A stretch of 64,000 nucleotides of DNA from Huiozyma naganishii CBS 8797 (taxonomy: Eukaryota; Ascomycota; Saccharomycetes; Saccharomycetales; Saccharomycetaceae). The DNA lies in contig NC_035925.1 in NCBI RefSeq assembly GCF_000348985.1, positions 62,001 to 126,000 on the forward strand, given 5' to 3'. The position numbers and the translations under genes were made by a program. Under the pieces are notes generated by a model. That model was not told the DNA's origin and ran no database searches. It saw only the letters and a program-made list of their open reading frames with translations. Positions 56,016 to 64,000 of the stretch are shown here, piece after piece. Position 1 is the stretch's first letter. Each line of letters starts with the position of its first letter.

Positions 56016-56467
56016 TGTCTCCTAAGGTGTGGGTATCAGATACAAAACAGGACCTGCAGGACTTACCAACGCCCTTGTTGCTCTTGTGCATGGTTTTTTG
56101 AACGATGCGTCGCTGTTGCTGTCAAAAGTTGCGATTTTTCACTTTTGACGAAGTTGAAGGCGATGAGGGCAGCAGCAGTTGGTGATGATAATGGTGGGTC
56201 CTGTGGGTGGTTGTGTCGTCGAGATGCACGTTGCGGGGGGGCAGAGAGACCTATTAATTGTCCCCTGTGATGTTGCTGAGTCGGGGTGGAAGCCGTTTAT
56301 GTCTGCGTCGGGCGCGGGTGTCGTGGGACTTCGGCGGAGGCTACCCTGAAATTGATCGCTGTGGACGGTATATAATAAGCTGGTCTGTGACACCGTCGTT
56401 ACTTCTTCTTTTCCGGTGGCAAGTGCACCGTTGCATTAGCACGGGAGTTAGACGGTCAACGAGACAG
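56016..56467. other. Divergent promoter RBD2-YPL245W ortholog
   Basis: About 450 bases. A TATATAATAAG box at about 56370 lies 97 bases before the downstream ATG. A GCGATGAG sequence at 56160-56167 matches the core of the PAC element of ribosome-biogenesis genes; this is weak evidence. Confidence 0.45.
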
Positions 56468-57811
56468 ATGACAGTGTCGAAGGCGGAGAATGTGCGCAAC
56501 AGGAAGCGTGTCAAAAGGGCGGGAGCCGGGAGGGATCTTGCAGATGTCGAGTCCGCTGCTATGAACAGTCTCTCACATGTCGAGTTATCCGAGGAGCAGA
56601 CTCAATTGCGGGAGAAGGTGTTGCAGTTCGTGAAGGAGAACTTGCCCCAGGGCCAGACACCCGATACTGGGAAACCGGCGATGTTCGTCATCCAAGGTGA
56701 TGCTGGGACTGGGAAGTCTGTCGTTTTGAACTCGCTGTTCAACGAGATCCAGAGGCTGAGTGTCTCGTCAGAGGAGAAGACGCCACTGCAGGGGTCCCGG
56801 AACTACCTCGTCGTGAACCACCCAGAGATGTTGAAGCTGTACTTGAGAATCTGCAGACACTATAAGTACATTGCGAGACAATCACTCGAGAGACCCACCT
56901 CGTTGATCAACACGCTGCAGAAGGAGAAACGGCTTGCAGACGTCGTAATAGTCGACGAAGGCCACCTGCTAGCAACAGCGAAGGACGCCTTCAAGAGATT
57001 CTACGGTGAGAACCACCTAGAGGAACTCATGTCGCTCGCCAAAGTGCTCATCATTGTGTATGACGATAAGCAGGCGTTGCGGATGGGTTGTTATTGGGAC
57101 GATGGGACAAAGGGCGACGGTGCGAACCTAATGAAGTACTACGAGTCAGTGCCCAAGAACAGGAGACACTGGTACAACCTGAAGCAGCAGTTCAGAGTCG
57201 CAGCGCCCAGTGATATCCTGGACTGGATCAATACGCTAAGTGTCGACGCCAAGATCCCCAAATTCCCCGCCAGTGCGAGAGATCCTGCGACCTCCTTTGA
57301 GCTCAAGATCTGGGGGAACTGTGGCGACATGTACGAGGCGTTGAAGGAGAAGAACGCACAGTACGGCCAATGCAGAATGCTCTCCACGTACGACTTCCCC
57401 TACAGACTCGACGGGAAGGACTACTTTGTCGAGTGTGGGGACTCGTTCAAGCTAAGGTGGGACAGGTACCAACCTAGAGCGGTCCTCCCCTGGAGTGAGA
57501 GGCCCGACAGTATCGACGAGGTCGGTAGTGTGTACACGGTGCAAGGGTTCGACCTGCACTACGCCGGTGTGATCCTGGGTCGCTCGATCGGGTACGACGA
57601 CAAGAACGACTGTCTAAAGTTGAGACCGGAACTTTACGACGACCACGCTGGGTTCACAAAGAAGAAGAACATCCACAACCCAAACCAAGTCAAGCACAAA
57701 ATAATCATGAACAGTATCAACGTTCTATTGACGAGAGGCACCAAGGGTCTTTACGTGTACGCGTACGACGATGCCCTCAGGGAGAGATTGCTGCAAACTG
57801 TCTCCAAGTAG
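56468..57811 (+). CDS. DUF2075/Schlafen-group-3-like ATPase (YPL245W position)
   Basis: A 447-residue P-loop ATPase with helicase-like motifs and no known role. Walker A GDAGTGKS is at 77-84, Walker B VIVDEGH at 160-166, a sensor-type YDDKQAL at 198-204, a motif V-like QGFDLHYAG at 359-367 and a motif VI-like NVLLTRGTKG at 418-427. This order is that of DUF2075, also called the Schlafen group 3 helicase domain, common in bacteria. A basic N-terminal RKRVKR (12-17) could be a nuclear signal. S. cerevisiae YPL245W (454 residues, uncharacterised) occupies the same place between RBD2 and HUT1 on the same relative strand, so this is its likely ortholog. The Met at 56468 was chosen because a TATA box lies within the longer upstream frame. 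Confidence 0.85.
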   Translation: MTVSKAENVRNRKRVKRAGAGRDLADVESAAMNSLSHVELSEEQTQLREKVLQFVKENLPQGQTPDTGKPAMFVIQGDAGTGKSVVLNSLFNEIQRLSVSSEEKTPLQGSRNYLVVNHPEMLKLYLRICRHYKYIARQSLERPTSLINTLQKEKRLADVVIVDEGHLLATAKDAFKRFYGENHLEELMSLAKVLIIVYDDKQALRMGCYWDDGTKGDGANLMKYYESVPKNRRHWYNLKQQFRVAAPSDILDWINTLSVDAKIPKFPASARDPATSFELKIWGNCGDMYEALKEKNAQYGQCRMLSTYDFPYRLDGKDYFVECGDSFKLRWDRYQPRAVLPWSERPDSIDEVGSVYTVQGFDLHYAGVILGRSIGYDDKNDCLKLRPELYDDHAGFTKKKNIHNPNQVKHKIIMNSINVLLTRGTKGLYVYAYDDALRERLLQTVSK

Positions 57812-57921
57812 AGACTCTGGTGTATCTTATTTCTATCAGGTGGTGTTCCCATGTCTGTCTGACAAGCACATATATAGATATACATGATAGATAAAGACAA
57901 ACAGGATGCGACTGCTGGAGC

Positions 57922-58995
57922 TTACTGAGTCTTCTTCAAGGAAGACACTTTCCGCCTTTTGTTCATGGCCTCCCAAAGGATTCCTCCAAAAACGATGAAT
58001 ATGCCCACCCATTGGACTTTATCGACAGTCTTGCCAAAAACAGCAATGCTCAGCAGCATGGACATCATCTTTCTCGTCACGGTGATCATGATCAACACAA
58101 GAGACCCATATTGTTCCAACGTGTAGAAAATGAAGCACTGGCCCACAGCGCCACAGACTGCGTACGCAAGTAGGTAGATGAGCACCTGCGGGTCCCCTTC
58201 AAGCACTTCGAGTGAACCTTCGACTTGGCTCCTGTGGAAGACGGCCAAGTACGGTATATTCCAAAGGACGATAAACAGGTTCAGGGCAAACATGAGATGT
58301 GCCGCTGTGATGGTTTTCGACCCGTTCTTGTTCTCAGGGTCATTCTTCTCATCCACTTTATTCCTCTCAGCATTGGTTCTCAACATTGTGTCCTGAGTTG
58401 CATTGGTCAATCCATCCAGGAAGAGACTGACGCCCAGCAGAACAAACCCCATGACGCCAGAGTACGAGTCCGCATCTGAAGACTTCTTCTTTTTGTGCGT
58501 GCCACCACCCAGCGTGAATACAGTGACCCCCACGGTGACCAAGAGCGCGACCACTTTCTTATCCGAAGAGATCGGAGTCCTGTAGTACAGCAGGTGTATC
58601 AGCAGAACTGGTATCATCTTGCATGATTTCGCCAGCATGTAGGTCAAGTAGTCGACGTGCCCTAGAGAGTACGTCGCAAGTGGCGTGGACGCACTTTGCG
58701 TGAACGATATCAGCAGCAACTGCGTCGTGTGGTCCTTTATTAGTTGCCAGGGACGGTAACCGCCACCATTCCCTCGTTTTTGCTGCTGCTGCGTCTGCTG
58801 CAGGTACAATAAGCCGATCACCATCGCACAAAGCGCCTGCGCAACGGCAACGACGTTGGGGAACTGGAACTGCCTCTGCGAGTGCGGCCACACCTTCGTC
58901 GCCAGCGGCTCCTGGACAAGCGCCCACGTCAGAAAACTCAGGTATATCCCGGCCACACAGATAAAGAGCTTTACGCCGCCATTCACCAACTTCAT
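57922..58995 (-). CDS. HUT1: ER nucleotide-sugar transporter Hut1 (UDP-galactose/glucose)
   Basis: A 357-residue ten-span transporter of the SLC35B1 family (S. cerevisiae 339). It moves UDP-sugars into the ER lumen and supports protein folding. Family segments are ALVQEPLATKVW near the N-terminus, SLGHVDYLTYMLAKSCKMIPV, GVSLFLDGLTNATQD and VTRKMMSMLLSIAVFGK. The C-terminus ends SSLKKTQ, a dilysine (KKxx) ER-retrieval signal. A Gln/Lys-rich loop lies at about residues 67-80. It is divergent from SRP68 with 198 bases between the starts. Matches YPL244C. Confidence 0.94.
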   Translation of the reverse strand: MKLVNGGVKLFICVAGIYLSFLTWALVQEPLATKVWPHSQRQFQFPNVVAVAQALCAMVIGLLYLQQTQQQQKRGNGGGYRPWQLIKDHTTQLLLISFTQSASTPLATYSLGHVDYLTYMLAKSCKMIPVLLIHLLYYRTPISSDKKVVALLVTVGVTVFTLGGGTHKKKKSSDADSYSGVMGFVLLGVSLFLDGLTNATQDTMLRTNAERNKVDEKNDPENKNGSKTITAAHLMFALNLFIVLWNIPYLAVFHRSQVEGSLEVLEGDPQVLIYLLAYAVCGAVGQCFIFYTLEQYGSLVLIMITVTRKMMSMLLSIAVFGKTVDKVQWVGIFIVFGGILWEAMNKRRKVSSLKKTQ

Positions 58996-59193
58996 TGGGC
59001 CCAGCGTCGACTGCTAAGGGCTGTTGTAAGTGAACCTTCTGGAACCTCTGCTGCTGTTCGAAACGTTTCAAAATTCGTCATTTTTTGGATATTTTTCTCG
59101 ACTGGAAAATTCGTCGATGAAGAAGACGACGACGCAGTGACGGTTAGTTGGAGGTGGAAGGATTGGTCAGCAGTGAGACGAGTGTGGGCGACG

Positions 59194-60996
59194 ATGGGTG
59201 TGTTCTCTCCTATCAATGCGACGTTTGGTGTGCGGGCCGACCAGCTGCTCGAATCCGACGCGGATTTCCAGAGGTACCACGGTAAACTGAACAGGAAGTT
59301 GCAGAAATTGAGGAGCCGGTTACATCTGACCACAAGAGATACGAAGAAGTACGCGTTGCGGGAGAAGTACACGAAGATCACCGCCAATGAGTATGACAAG
59401 AAGAACAAGCTGTTTGGTGTTTTGATGCTGTTGCACGCGGAGAGGGATCTGGCGCTGTGTGAGGTTTACAAACTGAGGTCGCGCCAGAGGAACAAGCTGA
59501 AGAAGTCTGAGGCCAAAGTTGTGGCCACCAGATTAAAGAAAGCGGTGAAAACGTCGCAGAGACTCGTAGAATTGACGCATAACGAGGCCCAATGGATAAC
59601 GCGGAGCCAGTTTCTAGTCTACGCCAAACTGGCTAAAATTGAGTACTTGCTGTACGCCAAAAAATCTAAACACAAGGACAGCGAGGAAATCTCGAGGCAA
59701 TTGTCTCTAGTGTTTGCCGCACTGAACAGGCTGAAGTCCGAGGGTCATCTCCCTGAGGAGCTGTACGAGTCTATTCGTCAGAAGTACGAGTACACTTTGA
59801 CACAACATGCGGGGAACTTACTAACCTCCAACGAGTTGTCGAAGTTCATTAACACCGCCGTTTTGCAGAATAAAGACGACGAACTGGTTGCACTGCTGCT
59901 TGCTAATGACTACACTGTAGAGGATCCTGCCTTGGAGGTCGCTGCAGAGGATGCTGTTGAGTCTGTGACGGAGGTAAACTGGAGGTCGTTCAATTGCAAG
60001 ATCACGGACAACCATTTGACAAAGCTAATGCAAGATGCCAAGCTCGTTGACGAATATGCCTCCGCTGCTGAATTTGACAACCACTCTTTGAATTGGCAAG
60101 AAGCACTGGCCTTCCAAAGGAACCGTATGTCGCACATGGACGACGATGATAACGACGAGAACGAACAGATTCTGTTGGCGTACATCAAATATCAAGCAAT
60201 ATTCATCTCTGTGTTACGCGAAAACTCCCTTTTCAACGATTTGTGGATGCAATGGACCCGCTTGGGGACGTCCGTGTCAACGAGATTAGTCAAATCGAAG
60301 GAATTGGAACGCATAGTCAACAACCTGCAGAAATACTTGCATGATATTGCCGAACTACCAGGTGTCTACTCTGATGACCAATTGTTATCCGAGTTTGAAC
60401 TTTACAAGGTCTATCTTTTGTCGTATCTAAACGCAGGGTGCTTGGCGCACATGTACAGGGCAAACGGCCAGTATTTGGAAGCCCTAGCTTTGTACGTCGA
60501 TGCGTACAAAATATTGGATGCAAAGATCGCTGAAATTGAGAATTGGGACTCCTTGGTACTACCGGAAAGTTTGTTGTCTAAGGATTTGATCGATGAACTT
60601 CTGGCGATGATCAAAACAGATATCTCTAGTGTGATTGCGTTGGCAGAATACGAAAAGGAACTACAAGGGAAGCTCGCAACCGGTAAACGTGCTAAATATC
60701 AGAGGACCGTAATTGAGAAAATAGACCACGATTGTATATCAGTCACCGATGCAAGGATAAAAAACTTGTTCCCATTGAGACCTATCTTGAGACCCGCTGG
60801 AGCAAAGGCCACCTTGTTTGATTTGGCGTTTAACTACATTAACTACGCGGAAGAAACAGTAACAACGACCTCCCTTGAAGACGAGGGCAGTGAACCACAT
60901 CGTGCTGGCGTTGATGCCTCCGAAGAAATAGAGGTTGATGAGAAACCGCAACCAACCGGCAAGAAACGTGGCTTTCTGGGATTGTTTGGTCGCTAG
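59194..60996 (+). CDS. SRP68: Signal recognition particle subunit Srp68
   Basis: A 600-residue protein (S. cerevisiae 599) that forms a heterodimer with Srp72 on SRP RNA. The N-terminal RNA-binding domain starts FSPINATFGVRADQLLESD and contains RKLQKLRSRLHLTTRDTKKY, LLLHAERDLALCE and the basic RQRNKLKKSEAK segment. The C-terminal region includes short helical repeats and the AYKILDAKIAE segment that leads to the Srp72-binding part. The start is the Met of MGVFSPIN; the open frame extends 312 bases into the HUT1 coding region and was rejected. Third-position GC falls from the first to the second half of the gene. Confidence 0.94.
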   Translation: MGVFSPINATFGVRADQLLESDADFQRYHGKLNRKLQKLRSRLHLTTRDTKKYALREKYTKITANEYDKKNKLFGVLMLLHAERDLALCEVYKLRSRQRNKLKKSEAKVVATRLKKAVKTSQRLVELTHNEAQWITRSQFLVYAKLAKIEYLLYAKKSKHKDSEEISRQLSLVFAALNRLKSEGHLPEELYESIRQKYEYTLTQHAGNLLTSNELSKFINTAVLQNKDDELVALLLANDYTVEDPALEVAAEDAVESVTEVNWRSFNCKITDNHLTKLMQDAKLVDEYASAAEFDNHSLNWQEALAFQRNRMSHMDDDDNDENEQILLAYIKYQAIFISVLRENSLFNDLWMQWTRLGTSVSTRLVKSKELERIVNNLQKYLHDIAELPGVYSDDQLLSEFELYKVYLLSYLNAGCLAHMYRANGQYLEALALYVDAYKILDAKIAEIENWDSLVLPESLLSKDLIDELLAMIKTDISSVIALAEYEKELQGKLATGKRAKYQRTVIEKIDHDCISVTDARIKNLFPLRPILRPAGAKATLFDLAFNYINYAEETVTTTSLEDEGSEPHRAGVDASEEIEVDEKPQPTGKKRGFLGLFGR

Positions 60997-61107
60997 AATG
61001 ATATTTTAATGTATAATTTTTAAAGATTTTTCTTTATGTAGTCGAACCTTATACAGATTCGTAATAGAACCTCATCCGGGCTCCCTAAGCTTGTACCCCT
61101 CAATCCA

Positions 61108-63999
61108 CTATTTGTAGAAAGTTGTAATCACTAACGTCAATAGTTTGGATGTATTGAATACGACCTTAGAATTTAGTAATGTCCATTTATTTTTCTTGGT
61201 ACCAACTTGTGTGTTCAACAAATCTGTGAACGTGAAGGAGTCAACGGACTCAACATGCTTCTTTTCGGGACCTTTTCTCTTGTCAACAAGTTGTATACCA
61301 AATTTGGCACCGTCTGATGTGGAGATCCTAAAGACAATGTCAGGAAACTTTGGGCCACTGGATCCGAATACTTTAACTGTTTGTTCAGCAAGTTTCTCAC
61401 CAGCGATTGAAATAATAACACCCTTTTCGTAGAGCTGTCTTGTGCTCCATTTGTATTTTAAGCCTTGCAGTTCAATACCTTCCCTATGGTGAACCATCTT
61501 AACGGCGCTCTTGAGGTTACCAAGAGTACCCTTGCTGACAGGTGCAAAACTTTTCGACCTTTGACATTTTCTAATTAGTTGTTCAATAGATGTCTTCAAG
61601 TGCTCCAAGTCAGCACTTAACGTCTGGTTTAAATTGCAAACATCCTCCAACGTATTTTGTGTTACGTCTAGTTCCTGAATAACATAGTTGATAGCGTAGC
61701 CAGGGTTTTTGATGGTGTTGGCAATATCATTCAACATGTTTTGTAATTTGTTATCTGACGTGCGAATGATACCAGCAGATTCTAGTTCGTGAACTTTCTT
61801 CAACGTGGAACTTTTTAGCGTGAAATACGTTAGCGGCTTCAAAAGCTCTACCATTGGGTCTTTCAATACAGCCTTATTGTCTTCCAAAAATTGCTTGAAT
61901 GTAGGCTCATCTTTTGGTAGAATCGAGCTAACAAGTAAATCATAGAGACTGGAATCAACTTCCTCGATCTGTGTCATATAGACAAAGGCCCTCTTGGTTT
62001 GGTCATACAGTTTCCTCATCTTATCATCTATTACCAAGAATCTGTATGCCGTCGGGTTCAGTTCCAAGAACAATCTACCATTTTTATGCATATTCAGTTC
62101 GTCACCACTGTCCTTCAAAATGTCCCGAATGAGATCCTTGTCAGAATAATAATACATATTCTCTTTGAAAACTTGTAAAATCTTATGTGCTTTCTCGGTT
62201 AAGATTTCTAGTTTAGGTACCTCTGAAACCATATCGAGATATATCAACCTATCACCCTCTTGCTCATAATCAGGCTCAAGTAAGAAGTTTAAAAGGATTC
62301 CACGTATATGTGGTCTGATTTCCTCTGAATATTGATTCAATGGTTCGTAATATCCTGAGAAATTGTTGAACTCAAATATGGTTGATAGAGAAACAGCCAA
62401 TGTTTGTACCCTGGTGTTAAGCAGTTTTAAATCCGCTGTCTCAAAACCGTAGAGTTCCCAGTTCATCAAATATTCATTGACAAATATACCAACAAGAATT
62501 TTAGCAATAGCTTTCAGCGACCCAAAATCGTCTGCATTTTTGTCAGCAGCATAACCAAAGATTTTTGTGCAGATATATTTGATTTCAATTGGAACATCCT
62601 GTGGTTTCCTGGTAAATATCTCAGCTACCATTTCAACTGCGTGCCACAATGTTCTCAAATTTTCAATAAATTTGTTCTTTACTTGTTCATCTGCAATTGG
62701 AGAAATGGATTTTGGCACCGCTGAACCATGAATCTGTTTATAGATCACCGTTGGGTCATTTTCAAAATCTGTAGTGGAAGCAGTTAGAAATTCCAGCACG
62801 GGACGGAATAGATTGAACAATTCAGAGTATTCTCTTTGAAGAAAATCTTTTAGTAATCTTTCCCAAAACATTGTGTGATCGTTCAGAAATGAATCAAAAG
62901 AGTTACTCTCAATAATCGAATGAAGCAGCATCTCATTAACAAATCTAATGAAGTACATTTTTTCTCTACTGCCCATTCTTTGATTGACAGTTGTGAAAGA
63001 TAAATACACGTTCTTCTCAACAAAACTTTGGTGATGAACGAACATCGTTTTCCAGTATAACGGGTTTACTTGTAGCAGATAGAAAAGCTTTTCCATGCAT
63101 GGGTATCTTGCCTCCGGGATATGGATGTGTTGTAAGGATTCGGTAGAGCCATCAGTCAAGCCAAAATCTTCTAAGACCTTCAAGGTATTTATTTTCTTTC
63201 TAATATCCTTCTCCAAACCATCTTTTTTGATATTCTCCGCATCTAAAGCAGCCTGGCAACTTTCCAGTTTATCCTGAGTATCTTCTATGGTCCCTGAACC
63301 GTTCAATAAATGGGTAAATTTGCGGACAGCCCAAAGTGTGGGATTTGGGTATTCCATCAACCTCACATAAGCACTTTTTATCAGAAACATTCTAATCCAA
63401 CTCTGGACTCTAACAACAGATCTCTCGTTTCTAATAAAATGCTGAGATCTTCCATGCAAGGACGAGCGAATAATCTTACCTCTTAGACAACCTTGAAATA
63501 GATTAATATTGTTAAACTCTATGATATCGTCCACTAGATCTAAAGTATATCTCACCAAAATCCCCCTAACTGCCCCCTGCAAGACGTTAATCGATGCCAA
63601 AGAAGCATTATTGCCAAATTGTAGTTCTTTCATTTTTTGGCGTGCTCTGCGCCCTGACAAAAAGGCCGACATTTTTTGAATTTCTTGACCGTGTTTAGAC
63701 AAAGGGCTTACTTTCTGGGATACACTTTTCCTTATCAGTTGAGATCTTACAAAACTTTGAAGGAAAATAACTGGTTCGATATTCGACAAATTGAACGAGC
63801 GCACAACTTTCTCTATTTTGGTCGTGCTTAGTACTGCCCTCAACCTTGCCTGTAATGTGATTAAACTCTCATTCGAAACGTGGACCTTGAAAATTCTTCT
63901 AACAAGTCTTCCCCGGATTGAAGATTGGAGAAGTTTCAAAGGACCATCTGATGCTACAATATCAGCCATTTCTTGGTACTTCTTTAATCTTTTTTGCTT
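61108..63999 (-). CDS. IQG1: IQGAP-related cytokinesis protein Iqg1, N-terminus beyond window end
   Basis: The C-terminal 963 or so residues of a protein that is 1495 residues in S. cerevisiae and builds the actomyosin ring. IQ-type repeats are visible in the first 190 residues (LLQSSIRGRLVRR, LQSFVRSQLIRKS, LQGAVRGILVRY). A GAP-related domain follows at about 300-600, then the RasGAP C-terminal domain (about 740-953). The expected calponin-homology domain lies upstream and outside the window. The frame is open from base 64000 with no stop before the first visible Met at 63969, so that Met is internal. The locus is AT-rich, in contrast with the neighbouring HUT1. It converges with SRP68. Confidence 0.92.
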   Translation of the reverse strand, partial: KQKRLKKYQEMADIVASDGPLKLLQSSIRGRLVRRIFKVHVSNESLITLQARLRAVLSTTKIEKVVRSFNLSNIEPVIFLQSFVRSQLIRKSVSQKVSPLSKHGQEIQKMSAFLSGRRARQKMKELQFGNNASLASINVLQGAVRGILVRYTLDLVDDIIEFNNINLFQGCLRGKIIRSSLHGRSQHFIRNERSVVRVQSWIRMFLIKSAYVRLMEYPNPTLWAVRKFTHLLNGSGTIEDTQDKLESCQAALDAENIKKDGLEKDIRKKINTLKVLEDFGLTDGSTESLQHIHIPEARYPCMEKLFYLLQVNPLYWKTMFVHHQSFVEKNVYLSFTTVNQRMGSREKMYFIRFVNEMLLHSIIESNSFDSFLNDHTMFWERLLKDFLQREYSELFNLFRPVLEFLTASTTDFENDPTVIYKQIHGSAVPKSISPIADEQVKNKFIENLRTLWHAVEMVAEIFTRKPQDVPIEIKYICTKIFGYAADKNADDFGSLKAIAKILVGIFVNEYLMNWELYGFETADLKLLNTRVQTLAVSLSTIFEFNNFSGYYEPLNQYSEEIRPHIRGILLNFLLEPDYEQEGDRLIYLDMVSEVPKLEILTEKAHKILQVFKENMYYYSDKDLIRDILKDSGDELNMHKNGRLFLELNPTAYRFLVIDDKMRKLYDQTKRAFVYMTQIEEVDSSLYDLLVSSILPKDEPTFKQFLEDNKAVLKDPMVELLKPLTYFTLKSSTLKKVHELESAGIIRTSDNKLQNMLNDIANTIKNPGYAINYVIQELDVTQNTLEDVCNLNQTLSADLEHLKTSIEQLIRKCQRSKSFAPVSKGTLGNLKSAVKMVHHREGIELQGLKYKWSTRQLYEKGVIISIAGEKLAEQTVKVFGSSGPKFPDIVFRISTSDGAKFGIQLVDKRKGPEKKHVESVDSFTFTDLLNTQVGTKKNKWTLLNSKVVFNTSKLLTLVITTFYK

Positions 64000-64000
64000 A

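Noticed and set aside
56468..57811. Recent horizontal transfer of the DUF2075 gene from bacteria
   Set aside because: The gene is at the same place and strand as S. cerevisiae YPL245W and its composition is like its neighbours, so any transfer would be ancient.
58882..59193. N-terminal extension of SRP68 into HUT1
   Set aside because: It overlaps the HUT1 coding region on the other strand, and Srp68 similarity begins at the Met at 59194.

Overview
The window is nuclear chromosomal DNA of a budding yeast in the Saccharomycetaceae. It holds 37 protein genes, all with recognisable Saccharomyces cerevisiae relatives. They are packed on both strands, none has a visible intron, and the gaps are short. 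Genes that S. cerevisiae keeps on separate duplicated regions lie together here (HCM1 beside SEC12, BUD17 and CPR4/8; SGS1 beside GAL4), while S. cerevisiae neighbours such as SNF12, ACC1 and MRPL24 are absent. That is the pattern of a species descended from the whole-genome duplication with its own history of gene loss. Base composition swings from very GC-rich (about 7-15 kb) to AT-rich (about 27-49 kb and 61-64 kb). A Kazachstania-type yeast would fit, but the species is an inference.

Region 1 (1-29.8 kb) corresponds to the S. cerevisiae YNR006W-YNR028W interval, with HCM1 and PFK2 added. In order: secreted cyclophilin CPR4/8 (cut by the window start), BUD17, SEC12, HCM1, MPP6, MRPL50, ATP23, ARE1/2, RCF2, TIM23, SMM1, PHO91, URK1, PRP2, PFK2, CSE2, NRM1, LRO1, ATG3 and VPS27. 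VPS27 is the surprise: the core zinc-ligand motif of its FYVE finger is still in the DNA but lies out of frame, bracketed by three single-base insertions whose sum keeps the gene open.

Region 2 (30.3-38.1 kb) is the G1 cyclin CLN1/2, BBP1, HFI1 and VIK1/CIK1. The 1.36-kb CLN-BBP1 intergenic region carries a perfect Mcm1 early-cell-cycle box and SCB/MCB sites. VIK1/CIK1 is split into two frames at a canonical -1 slippery heptamer.

Region 3 (38.1-53.4 kb) is a rearranged block. SGS1, GAL4, GYP5/GYL1, RPL36, ICY1/2 and YAH1 run opposite to their S. cerevisiae orientation, while genes on both sides keep theirs. Both junctions are filled with retrotransposon LTR debris: two related solo LTRs with perfect 5-bp target-site duplications, and an inverted pair of a second LTR type. 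SGS1 lacks the Top3-binding N-terminus and the HRDC domain.

Region 4 (53.4-64 kb) is collinear with S. cerevisiae YPL242C-YPL247C: a WD40 protein, RBD2 (a rhomboid that has lost both catalytic residues), a DUF2075/Schlafen-group-3-like ATPase (YPL245W position), HUT1, SRP68 and the C-terminal part of IQG1, which runs off the window end.

The genes do not form one pathway. Recurring themes are G1/S control (CLN1/2, NRM1, HCM1), ER and lipid functions (SEC12, ARE, LRO1, HUT1, SRP68), mitochondrial import and assembly (TIM23, RCF2, ATP23, YAH1, MRPL50) and spindle or cytokinesis factors (BBP1, VIK1/CIK1, IQG1).
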